A model generated the notes under the pieces. That model was not told the DNA's origin and did not search any database. It saw only the letters and a program-made list of their open reading frames with translations. A stretch of DNA of 64,000 nucleotides from Paludibacteraceae bacterium (GTDB lineage Bacteria; Bacteroidota; Bacteroidia; Bacteroidales; Paludibacteraceae), in NCBI GenBank assembly GCA_017447875.1, contig JAFSMP010000034.1, positions 62,001 through 126,000 on the forward strand, written 5' to 3'. Below, piece after piece: positions 49,970 to 57,961 of the stretch. The position numbers and the translations under genes were made by a program. Numbering within the stretch: position 1 is the first letter of the stretch; every line of letters begins with the position of its first letter.

Positions 49970-52780
49970 ATGAAAAAGATCTTCTTTTTGATGGCTGCGG
50001 CTCTGATGAGCCTCACCATGATGGCAGGAGCGAATGACCTGCTGTGGGATTATTCAAACGCAAAGATTCCGACCACCGGTCCGGATAATGGTCTGTATTA
50101 TGGTGCGTACGTGAATGATGCGCCGAGTACGAACTTAGGCTTGAACGGTGTGAAGATGAATAGTAGCGGCTATGCGTATTTCACCAAAGCAGCCGTTGCG
50201 GGTAAGTTAAAACTGACCTTTAGTCCCCGTAAGAGCGGTAATACCCTTAAGTTAGCCGTTTGGACCTGGTCGGGTGAGACTCCGGCAGCGCAGACGCTGA
50301 TCAAAGAAACAGCTACGGTGGGTGATCTGGTGACGGAGATCATTGACTTGACCGCAGAGCAGACGAATATCTACATCACGCGTCCAAGTGGTACCGGTGA
50401 AGGTGTGCTGCAGAAGGTACAATTCATAGAGAGCGTACCGCGCACGTTTGTGGACTTTGAGATGATCATGTGTAACATGACGGAAGAGTATGACTTTGCG
50501 ACGCTGCCTGCCGGTGTAACGGCCAGCGGTACGTTCAATAACGACCAACACGGCTATCGTAACTTCACCATCACGGTGCCGGTGGACGGAACGGTGAAAT
50601 TCACCATCGGTGACTGCCAATACGGCAACCAACCCATCGAAGTGAAGGACAAAGAGGGTAAGGTGATCGCTACGCTGACCTATCCGGCAGCAGGATGCTA
50701 TGGTCCCAATACCACGGACAAAGTGTTCCCATATATCTATATGGGTGAAGCCAACACATTGACCTTCGGTCCGATTCAGTACTGCAACTATTTCAAAGCT
50801 GAGGCTGCGGAGATCATGCCGTGTGCCATCACGTTTAAGGATCAGAAGGGTAACGTCTTAGGTAAGGTTGATACCTATGAGGGCGCGACCCTGGAGGCTA
50901 TTCCGTACGATGTTGAAGACCTGCCGGCGATCAAAGAGGGTAATAAGTTCCGCGGATGGTTCTACTCTAACAACAAGAAAGCGAAAGTGGGCGATATCAT
51001 CAACGGCAACACCACTATTCAAGCGAAAGTGACGCCGGTTGAGACGGCTACGGTAGGTAGCGTGCAGATCTATAACTTCGCGGATGCTACTTTCTATCCG
51101 GAGGATCACGAGACGGTAGAAATGAACGGTGGTTATTATCACGATAGCAAACACGGTTGGGCATTTAAGAACGGCGAAGGTTTTGCTATAGAGACCTCCG
51201 GTAAGAAAGCAATCATCGTGCTGGAGATTTGCCAGGAAGGTAAAGCGGATGCTGTATGGAATGAGACCTTTGTGACTCCCAAAGTTCCGGGTATCATCAC
51301 TCCTGAGTCCTGCGCGGCGATCGGTACGGAAGGACAACAGATGGTCTTCAAATTAGACTACCCCCAAGGAGATGAACCTCTTCCGGTAGCATTCACACTC
51401 CAAAACGCGGGTGGTGAGAACTATCTGCATAAAGTGACGGTGTACAACGTAGAGGACTTCTTGGTGAAAGATGAGGCTACGGGTTACTATATCGTGCCCG
51501 CTAACGACGTGGCTTCGTTCATTATGGCTTTAACTCAGGCTGAGGCCGGCGACAAGATCTTCCTGCCGAACGGTACGTACGATCTGGGTGAGGCATGCCT
51601 GACACCGATTAGTAAGAATAACATCTCTATTATTGGAGAGTCGATGGATATGACCGTTATCAAGAATGCACCGGTTGCTCCCGGTATCGGATCAACGGCT
51701 ACTATCCGTATTGAGAAGAATGTAACCGGAACGTACCTGCAGGATCTGACCCTGTTCGACAATTATAACTACTACAAGGCAAACGACGGTGTAGGAGTGG
51801 CTCTTCAGGACCAAGGTACGAAGACAATATGCAAGAACGTCAAACTGTTGGGCTATCAGGATACCTACTACAGCAATCTGCAGGGAGCCGTGAAGTATTT
51901 TGAGGACTGCGAGATCCACGGTACAGTCGATTTCATCTGCGGTGACGGTAGCATCTATTTCTACGGAACGGAACTGGTGTGCGAGCAACGCTCGACCAGC
52001 GGCGGCGGACAGGATGCCATCACAGCCAGCAATGCGGATGCAACCAAGGACAAAGGCTATGTATTCAATTACAGCACCGTTAAGTATGCAGAGGGTATCG
52101 AAGGAACGAAGCCGGTGGTTAGTTTCGGTCGTAGTTGGAACAACGCCCCGAAATGTATCTTCCTCAATACTTTCCTCGATGACTCGAACGGAGAACTGAA
52201 TATGTACAAAGACGCTTCGGCGCAGAAAGATAAGATCAGCCGCTGGCATTTAGGCGCAATGAACGCGCTGCCCGAGAAATTGGGTGAGTACAACTCGGTG
52301 AACGCCAAGGGCGAGAACGTTACTCCGCCATCGAACAACGTGACGTTTGTGCTCAATAGCAACGAGAAGCAGATGGAGACCGTCCTGACGGCAGACGAGG
52401 CCGCTACCTATACGATGGAATATACCCTCGGTGATTGGGCTGCTACGGCTAAGGCGGACGCTAAACAGGAAGTATGCGATCTGGAGAATATCGATCCGGC
52501 AGGTATCTATCTGGTAGAGGCACTGAACGGCAATGCGATTCTCTATACGGGTGCAGAGCTGAAGGATGAAATATTCCCGGAAGGTTCGGGCATCACCGTT
52601 CGTAAAGCCAATGCCCGCGGTGGTTTCGGTGTTCCGGCAGGTGAAGAAGAACCGCAAGGGATAGAGACGATCAGTGAGTCTCGGTTTTCGAAGAGCGGGA
52701 AGATGATTCGCGAAGGACAACTGGTCATTTTTCGCGACGGCAAGATGTACGATGTATTAGGACATGAGTTGGTTAAATAA
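49970..52780 (+). CDS. secreted multidomain pectinesterase with C-terminal sorting tag
   Basis: A 936-residue exported enzyme with a signal peptide (to ~Ala21). Residues ~25-280 contain beta-sandwich, carbohydrate-binding-like segments; ~285-355 is an InlB/Listeria-Bacteroides repeat (AITFKDQKGNVLGKVDTYEG ... GWFYSNNKKAKVGD); ~360-480 is a second beta-domain; ~505-790 is the CE8 beta-helix. Active-site motifs are LGYQDTYYS, GTVDFICGDG (catalytic Asp) and VSFGRSWNN. It removes methyl esters from pectin so that lyases can act. The end reads IREGQLVIFRDGKMYDVLG, the same tag as in the pectate lyase and subtilase. It overlaps the transporter gene by 17 bp. Confidence 0.88.
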   Translation: MKKIFFLMAAALMSLTMMAGANDLLWDYSNAKIPTTGPDNGLYYGAYVNDAPSTNLGLNGVKMNSSGYAYFTKAAVAGKLKLTFSPRKSGNTLKLAVWTWSGETPAAQTLIKETATVGDLVTEIIDLTAEQTNIYITRPSGTGEGVLQKVQFIESVPRTFVDFEMIMCNMTEEYDFATLPAGVTASGTFNNDQHGYRNFTITVPVDGTVKFTIGDCQYGNQPIEVKDKEGKVIATLTYPAAGCYGPNTTDKVFPYIYMGEANTLTFGPIQYCNYFKAEAAEIMPCAITFKDQKGNVLGKVDTYEGATLEAIPYDVEDLPAIKEGNKFRGWFYSNNKKAKVGDIINGNTTIQAKVTPVETATVGSVQIYNFADATFYPEDHETVEMNGGYYHDSKHGWAFKNGEGFAIETSGKKAIIVLEICQEGKADAVWNETFVTPKVPGIITPESCAAIGTEGQQMVFKLDYPQGDEPLPVAFTLQNAGGENYLHKVTVYNVEDFLVKDEATGYYIVPANDVASFIMALTQAEAGDKIFLPNGTYDLGEACLTPISKNNISIIGESMDMTVIKNAPVAPGIGSTATIRIEKNVTGTYLQDLTLFDNYNYYKANDGVGVALQDQGTKTICKNVKLLGYQDTYYSNLQGAVKYFEDCEIHGTVDFICGDGSIYFYGTELVCEQRSTSGGGQDAITASNADATKDKGYVFNYSTVKYAEGIEGTKPVVSFGRSWNNAPKCIFLNTFLDDSNGELNMYKDASAQKDKISRWHLGAMNALPEKLGEYNSVNAKGENVTPPSNNVTFVLNSNEKQMETVLTADEAATYTMEYTLGDWAATAKADAKQEVCDLENIDPAGIYLVEALNGNAILYTGAELKDEIFPEGSGITVRKANARGGFGVPAGEEEPQGIETISESRFSKSGKMIREGQLVIFRDGKMYDVLGHELVK

Positions 52781-54425
52781 TTTATTTTTCGGCACAGGCA
52801 TAGCACACTCTATTGTTGTGCTTGCCTTTGCCATTACATTAGGTATTACCTTAGGTGCAAAACTGAAATTCAAAGGCATCACGTTAGGTATCACCTGGAT
52901 CCTTTTCTGCGCGATCGCGTGCAGTCATTTCGGCATGACGCTCGACCCGATGGTGGAGTCGTTTGCCAAGGATCTGGGCTTGATCCTGTTCGTCTATTCG
53001 ATCGGTTTGCAAGTGGGTCCGGGTTTCTTCTCGTCTTTCGGGCAAGGAGGACTGAAACTGAATATGCTGGCAGCCAGTATCGTGTTTTTAGGCTGCTTGA
53101 CGGCGTACGGGATCCATGCGATCTGTCATGTGGATATCGCTACGATGACGGGTGTGCTCTTTGGTGCGGTCACCAACACCCCGGGTCTCGGTGCTGCGGA
53201 ACAGACATTCCAGGATTTGACGGGTGCCACGAATCCCGATATCGCTTCGGGCTACGCGATGGCTTATCCCTTAGGCGTGGTAGGTATCATCTTCTCGTTG
53301 CTGCTGATCCGTTGGATCTTCCGCATCAAGCTGGATGAAGAAGAGGCGCAGGTGAAAGCCGAGAAAGGGGAGGAACAGCAGATCGGGCATTACGATATCG
53401 AGTTGATGACTCCGCAGGTGGACGGGATTCGCGTGAGGGACTTGAAGATTCTGACGCACGTGGACCTGATCGTGACCCGTGTGATGGATAAGAACGGGAA
53501 TGAGTTCATGCCGGATGCGGACACGATCCTGCATGTAGGCGATAAGGTGCGATTTGTGGGCAATGCGAAGAATGAACGCACACTCCTGCTGTTGGGTCCG
53601 GAGACCGAGGTGGTATGGGAAGAGAAAGAACGCAAGCATCTGATCAGCCGGCATATCATCGTCACCAAACCCAAGTTCAACGGGCGCCGTATATGCGATC
53701 TTAAGATTCGTGATGCATATAACATCACGATCTCCCGTGTACGCCGTGCCGGAGTCGAACTGCTGGCTACGTCCGATCTGAGGATGCAGTTGGGTGACCG
53801 CCTGACGGTGGTAGGTGAAGCAGAATCAGTGGATAAGATCGCACAGGCTTTCGGTAACTCGACCAAGAAACTCGATGCTCCGAATCTTGCGTCGCTCTTC
53901 TTCGGTATCGTGCTGGGTGTGGCCTTGGGTTCACTGCCGATCATGCTGCCGGGTCTGGGACAACCGTTTAAGTTAGGTCTGGCAGGCGGTTCGCTCATCG
54001 TCGCTATCCTCATCGGTGCGTTCGGTACCAAATGGCATATGGTGACGTATACCACTACCTCAGCGAACCTCATGATCCGCGAGATAGGTATATCGCTGTT
54101 CTTGGCATCGGTCGGTTTCGGTGCCGGCAAGAGCTTTATTCCGACTTTAGTCGGCGGTGGCTACGTATGGATCGGCTACGGTGTATTGATCACCATCCTG
54201 CCGTTGCTCATCATCGGCATCATCGCCCGCAAGGGAATGAAGTTAGATTATTTCACGGTGATGGGACTGATCGCCGGTTCAACCACCGACCCGCCTGCAC
54301 TGGCCTACGCCACTAGTCAGAGTTCGATCAATGACCGTGCTGCGGTGGCGTACTCGACGGTTTATCCGCTGACGATGTTCCTGCGTGTGCTGACAGGACA
54401 ATTGATGATATTGTTGTTTATATAG
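52764..54425 (+). CDS. AspT/YidE/YbjL-type transporter with two TrkA-C domains
   Basis: A 553-residue inner-membrane protein. Two blocks of about five helices (~10-185 and ~370-553) carry the family duplication (LILFVYSIGLQVGPGFFSSF and ISLFLASVGFGAGKSFIPTL), separated by two cytosolic TrkA-C/RCK-C domains (~205-285 and ~290-365, e.g. LHVGDKVRFVGNA and LQLGDRLTVVGEAESV). AspT itself swaps aspartate for alanine; the substrate here is unknown. TDPPALAYATSQSSINDRAAVAYSTVYPL near the end is highly conserved. Its start lies within the 3' end of the pectinesterase gene. Confidence 0.9.
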   Translation: MSWLNNLFFGTGIAHSIVVLAFAITLGITLGAKLKFKGITLGITWILFCAIACSHFGMTLDPMVESFAKDLGLILFVYSIGLQVGPGFFSSFGQGGLKLNMLAASIVFLGCLTAYGIHAICHVDIATMTGVLFGAVTNTPGLGAAEQTFQDLTGATNPDIASGYAMAYPLGVVGIIFSLLLIRWIFRIKLDEEEAQVKAEKGEEQQIGHYDIELMTPQVDGIRVRDLKILTHVDLIVTRVMDKNGNEFMPDADTILHVGDKVRFVGNAKNERTLLLLGPETEVVWEEKERKHLISRHIIVTKPKFNGRRICDLKIRDAYNITISRVRRAGVELLATSDLRMQLGDRLTVVGEAESVDKIAQAFGNSTKKLDAPNLASLFFGIVLGVALGSLPIMLPGLGQPFKLGLAGGSLIVAILIGAFGTKWHMVTYTTTSANLMIREIGISLFLASVGFGAGKSFIPTLVGGGYVWIGYGVLITILPLLIIGIIARKGMKLDYFTVMGLIAGSTTDPPALAYATSQSSINDRAAVAYSTVYPLTMFLRVLTGQLMILLFI

Positions 54426-54443
54426 AAGTGAGACCGCTTCGCT

Positions 54444-55781
54444 GTGAGAAGTGAGCATCGAGAGATATTAAAACTCGCCGTACCGAGTATCTTGGCGAAT
54501 ATCACGATCCCGCTGGTAGGTATCGTGGATACGGCGATTGTGGGGCATCTGAGTGATGCTACCGCTATCGGCGGAATCGCTATCGGTACGATGCTCTTTG
54601 ACCTGCTGTACTGGAACTTCGGTTTCCTGCGGGTCGGCACGAGTGGTCTGGCGGCACAAGCCTTCGGGGCGGATGATCGCGAAGAATGCATGAAGATCTT
54701 CGACCGCAGTGTGACGATGGCCGCTATCGGTGCAGTCTTCGTATGGGCGATCCAATGGCTGTTCGTCACCGCGGTGCTGGCGGTTGTTCCTTGTTCGGAC
54801 GAGGTGGCTGCTGTGGCACGGGAGTATTTCTTCGTGCGCATCTTAGCCGCACCTGCGACGCTCAGTCTGATGGCCTTCAAGGGTTGGTTCATCGGGATGC
54901 AGGACACCCGCAGTCCGATGGCAACGGATATACTTGTCAACGTGGTCAATATGATCGCCAGTTATGTGCTGGCTGTCTATACACCGCTCGGCGTAGTAGG
55001 TGTCGCATGGGGTACCGTCATTGCGCAGTATGCCGGCCTGGTGCTGGCGTTCGGGTTGTTAGCCGGACGTTACCGCGATGTATGGATCCAGTGCCGCAGT
55101 AACAAAGCCATCCGCGATGCGATGCATTGGCGGGAGTTAAAGCGGATGATGAAGTTGAACGGAAACCTCTTCCTGCGCTCGCTCTGTTTCATGGTGGTGT
55201 ATGTAGGCTTCACTTCGTTAGCGAGTCAGTACGGCGATGTCGAACTGGCGGTGAGCAGTATATTGATGAAACTGTTTATGTTCTTCTCCTTCTTCGTGGA
55301 CGGTTTTGCGTACGCAGGCGAAGCGTTGGTGGGCAAGGCTTTTGGCAAGGTAACGGTGAGCGGTGAGCGGTTAGAGGTGAGAGGAATCATCCATTCGCTT
55401 TTTGACTGGAGTATCGGTGTCGGACTGCTCTTCACGGCGATCTATGCGATATGGGGAGACGAGTGTCTGGCAGGTATGACGAGTGATACGCAGGTGCTGG
55501 AGGCGGCAACCCAATACATGGGATGGTTGATTGCAATGCCGCTCGTCAGTGCGTTGGCGTTCATGTGGGACGGCGTCTATATAGGTGCTACGGCAGGCGT
55601 GCAGATACGGAACGCGATGATTTGGGCGGCAGTCGGGTTTGTGATCCTCTATGTAGCAACCTATCGTTTCTGCGGTTCACAAGCCCTGTATATCGCTTAT
55701 TTTGCCCACCTGATAGCACGGGTGGTGTACCTGACGGTCAAATGGACAGCGATCGAACGAAATGGACGTGCAGATCTTTGA
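54444..55781 (+). CDS. MATE-family efflux transporter (DinF-like)
   Basis: A 445-residue membrane protein with twelve predicted helices: LAVPSILANITIPLVGIVDTAIVGHL at the start, and the second half opening MKLNGNLFLRSLCFMVVYVGFTSLAS. MATE proteins export drugs or metabolites with H+ or Na+. Start is GTG 54444; an in-frame stop at 54429 rules out anything longer, and there is no nearby ATG. A heptamer array (55353-55387) encodes VTVSGERLEVRG in the cytoplasmic loop between helices. It overlaps the phosphopantetheinyl-transferase gene by 20 bp. Confidence 0.9.
   Translation: MRSEHREILKLAVPSILANITIPLVGIVDTAIVGHLSDATAIGGIAIGTMLFDLLYWNFGFLRVGTSGLAAQAFGADDREECMKIFDRSVTMAAIGAVFVWAIQWLFVTAVLAVVPCSDEVAAVAREYFFVRILAAPATLSLMAFKGWFIGMQDTRSPMATDILVNVVNMIASYVLAVYTPLGVVGVAWGTVIAQYAGLVLAFGLLAGRYRDVWIQCRSNKAIRDAMHWRELKRMMKLNGNLFLRSLCFMVVYVGFTSLASQYGDVELAVSSILMKLFMFFSFFVDGFAYAGEALVGKAFGKVTVSGERLEVRGIIHSLFDWSIGVGLLFTAIYAIWGDECLAGMTSDTQVLEAATQYMGWLIAMPLVSALAFMWDGVYIGATAGVQIRNAMIWAAVGFVILYVATYRFCGSQALYIAYFAHLIARVVYLTVKWTAIERNGRADL
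55353..55387 (+). repeat. heptamer array (AGCGGTG type) in the MATE gene
   Basis: Five 7-bp units: AACGGTG, AGCGGTG, AGCGGTT, AGAGGTG, AGAGGAA. In frame; GTGAG-like steps also occur at the gene's own start (54426-54455). Confidence 0.85.
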
Positions 55782-56331
55782 CGATATGACGCAGTGTACG
55801 GAGGCCGAGGTGCAATGGATGATCCCTTTGGTGTCCGCACAGCGACGCGAACAGGCGATGAAGTACCGGCATGTGTTCGGCCGGTTCTGTTGCTTGAAGA
55901 GTTGGCTGATGCTCTACGAAGATATCGAGATATCGAGATATCGAGATGTCGAATGGAGATACAACGAACACGGCAAACCGTATCTGGAAGGAGGACCGTA
56001 CTTCAGTATCTCGCACTGCAAAGAAGGAATCGCCGTGGCGATCGATGACCAACCGATAGGGATCGACATAGAAGCCATCCGGCATGCGGATGAGGACCTG
56101 ATCGTACGAACGATGAATGAGGAGGAACGAGTAGGGATGGACGATCGGAAATTCACGCGTCTCTGGACCCAAAAAGAGGCGATCGTCAAGATGGAAGGAA
56201 CAGGGATCCAGTCTTTTGAACAACTGCAAGGAATCAGGAATCAGGAATCAGGATTCAGGATTCAGACCATAGAAAAAGAGAAATATATAGTTAGTATAGC
56301 ATATGGAAAATTATGTAGTATCAGCGCGTAA
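55762..56331 (+). CDS. 4'-phosphopantetheinyl transferase superfamily protein
   Basis: A 189-residue Sfp/AcpT-type enzyme that attaches phosphopantetheine to carrier proteins. Motifs: PYFSISHCKEGIAVAI, the Mg-binding GIDIEAIR (~105) and LWTQKEAIVKMEGTGI (WxxKEA, ~134). Two arrays lie within it: an octamer array at 55921-55952 encoding DIEISRYRDVE, and a heptamer array at 56227-56268 encoding GIRNQESGFRIQT, both in surface regions. It is short relative to Sfp (~224 residues). The 3' end overlaps dnaX by 29 bp. Confidence 0.88.
   Translation: MDVQIFDDMTQCTEAEVQWMIPLVSAQRREQAMKYRHVFGRFCCLKSWLMLYEDIEISRYRDVEWRYNEHGKPYLEGGPYFSISHCKEGIAVAIDDQPIGIDIEAIRHADEDLIVRTMNEEERVGMDDRKFTRLWTQKEAIVKMEGTGIQSFEQLQGIRNQESGFRIQTIEKEKYIVSIAYGKLCSISA
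55921..55952 (+). repeat. octamer array (GATATCGA) in the phosphopantetheinyl transferase gene
   Basis: Three perfect GATATCGA units and a fourth GATGTCGA. In frame. Confidence 0.9.
56227..56268 (+). repeat. heptamer array (TCAGGAA/TCAGGAT) in the phosphopantetheinyl transferase gene
   Basis: Six 7-bp units: CAAGGAA, TCAGGAA twice, TCAGGAT twice, TCAGACC. In frame. Confidence 0.9.
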
Positions 56332-57961
56332 GTACCGGCCGCAGACCTTTGAGTCGGTGGTGGGTCAGCAAGCGTTGACGCAGACGCTGCAGAACGCGAT
56401 TCGTCAGAACCATCTGGCGCATGCGTATTTGTTCTGCGGACCGCGAGGGGTGGGTAAGACGACCTGTGCGCGTATCTTCGCCAAAACCATCAACAACCAC
56501 GAACCCGGTTCCGAGTGGAATATCCATGAATTGGACGCAGCCAGCAACAACTCAGTGGACGATATCCGCAATTTGATAGACCAGGTGCGTATCCCACCGC
56601 AAGCCGGTAAGTACTCCGTCTATATCATCGACGAGGTACATATGCTCTCTGCCGGTGCTTTCAATGCGTTGTTGAAGACGCTCGAAGAACCGCCCTCGTA
56701 TGCCATCTTCATCTTGGCAACCACGGAGAAACATAAGGTGCTGCCGACGATCCTGAGTCGTTGTCAGGTGTATGACTTTAACCGTATCACGGTGCCCGAC
56801 ACGATCGGGTACCTGCAGAAAGTAGCTGCGAACGAAGGGATCACGGTGAGTGAAGAAGCGTTGAACGTAGTGGCACAGAAAGCCGACGGCGGTATGCGTG
56901 ACGCCCTGTCGATCTTCGACCAGTTGGTGGCTTTCTGCGGTTCGACCATCACCTATGAGCGCACGATAGAGGTGCTCAATGTGCTCAATGCCGACTATTA
57001 CTTCTCGCTGGTGGACCATGCTCTTGCGCATGACGTGTCGCAGGCCTTGCTGCTGTTCAATGACGTACAGAACCACGGTTTCGATGCTTCGCATTTTGTG
57101 ACGGGTTTTGCCCAACACCTGCGCGATGTGCTGGTGAGCAAAGACCCGCAGACGGTTGCATTGTTGGAGACCAGTGAGTCGATCAAGAAACGTTATGCCG
57201 AGCAGGCACAGAAATGTCCTCCGACCTGGCTCTTCCAAGCCCTCGATATCCTCAATACCTGCGATATCAACTACCGTACGGCGCGCAACAAACGCCTGAC
57301 GGTCGAACTGGCACTCGTCAAATTGACTCAACTTGGTCTAGCGGCTCAGAGTATTCCGAATACTCAGAATACTCCGATTATTCAGAAAACTCCGATTATT
57401 CAGAAAACTCCGAGTACTCCGAGTGCTCCGAAACCGGATCCTGCAGCTCCGGCTGCTCCTACACCGCCTCAGGCGGCTCCGCAGCCGGCACCTTCCATCC
57501 CGAAGATGCCGAGTATCAGTCTGGGCTTGGGTAAGAAGAAAGAGACGATCACCAATAACCAATCACCCATCACCACTACTCCTCCGCAGGAGGAGCCTAA
57601 TCGTCCTTTTACGGCTGACCAACTCCGTGACGCGTGGGTTGGTCTGGCAGCAGTCCATAAGGACGAACCGCGTCTGAGAGAGTTGATAGAGACCTATACC
57701 CCGCGTCTGGTGGATGAACACACGGCAGAGATACAGATGCCGAACCCTTGGCAGATGGCGCAGATGCGGAAGGTGATGCCGCAACTGGCGCAACAACTGC
57801 GTCAAGCCTTGCATAATAACCAGGTGCATATTCAGTTGATTCAGGCTGAGTATTCGCAGGAACAGATGGCCTTTACCGCTGAAGAGAAATATAAACTGAT
57901 GGTGGAGCAGAACCCTGCGCTCGCCCAACTTAAAGATCGTTTGGATCTGACCATTGACTGA
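56303..57961 (+). CDS. dnaX: DNA polymerase III gamma/tau subunit lacking its zinc module
   Basis: A 552-residue clamp-loader ATPase. Walker A is GPRGVGKT (46-53), Walker B IIDEVHMLSAGAFNALLKTLEEPP, sensor LATTEKHKVLPTILSRCQ. In DnaX from other Bacteroidetes and E. coli a ~25-residue insertion with four zinc-binding Cys sits between KTIN and the ELDAASNNSVDDIR helix; here the sequence goes KTINNHEPGSEWNIHELDAA with no Cys at all. The middle linker (~345-430) is Pro/Thr-rich and encoded by a nine-copy nonamer array (57352-57432) and a heptamer array (57548-57575). The C-terminal tau-like domain (~430-552) is present. It overlaps ygiQ by 8 bp. Confidence 0.93.
   Translation: MENYVVSARKYRPQTFESVVGQQALTQTLQNAIRQNHLAHAYLFCGPRGVGKTTCARIFAKTINNHEPGSEWNIHELDAASNNSVDDIRNLIDQVRIPPQAGKYSVYIIDEVHMLSAGAFNALLKTLEEPPSYAIFILATTEKHKVLPTILSRCQVYDFNRITVPDTIGYLQKVAANEGITVSEEALNVVAQKADGGMRDALSIFDQLVAFCGSTITYERTIEVLNVLNADYYFSLVDHALAHDVSQALLLFNDVQNHGFDASHFVTGFAQHLRDVLVSKDPQTVALLETSESIKKRYAEQAQKCPPTWLFQALDILNTCDINYRTARNKRLTVELALVKLTQLGLAAQSIPNTQNTPIIQKTPIIQKTPSTPSAPKPDPAAPAAPTPPQAAPQPAPSIPKMPSISLGLGKKKETITNNQSPITTTPPQEEPNRPFTADQLRDAWVGLAAVHKDEPRLRELIETYTPRLVDEHTAEIQMPNPWQMAQMRKVMPQLAQQLRQALHNNQVHIQLIQAEYSQEQMAFTAEEKYKLMVEQNPALAQLKDRLDLTID
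57352..57432 (+). repeat. nonamer array (9 x 9 bp) in the dnaX linker
   Basis: Nine consecutive 9-bp units of type TAYTCMGAW/AACTCCGAT, encoding a QKTPII/NTP-like repeat. It is the longest array in the window (81 bp). Confidence 0.92.
57548..57575 (+). repeat. heptamer array (ATCACCA type) in the dnaX linker
   Basis: Four 7-bp units: ATCACCA, ATAACCA, ATCACCC, ATCACCA. It encodes ITNNQSPITT. Confidence 0.85.
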
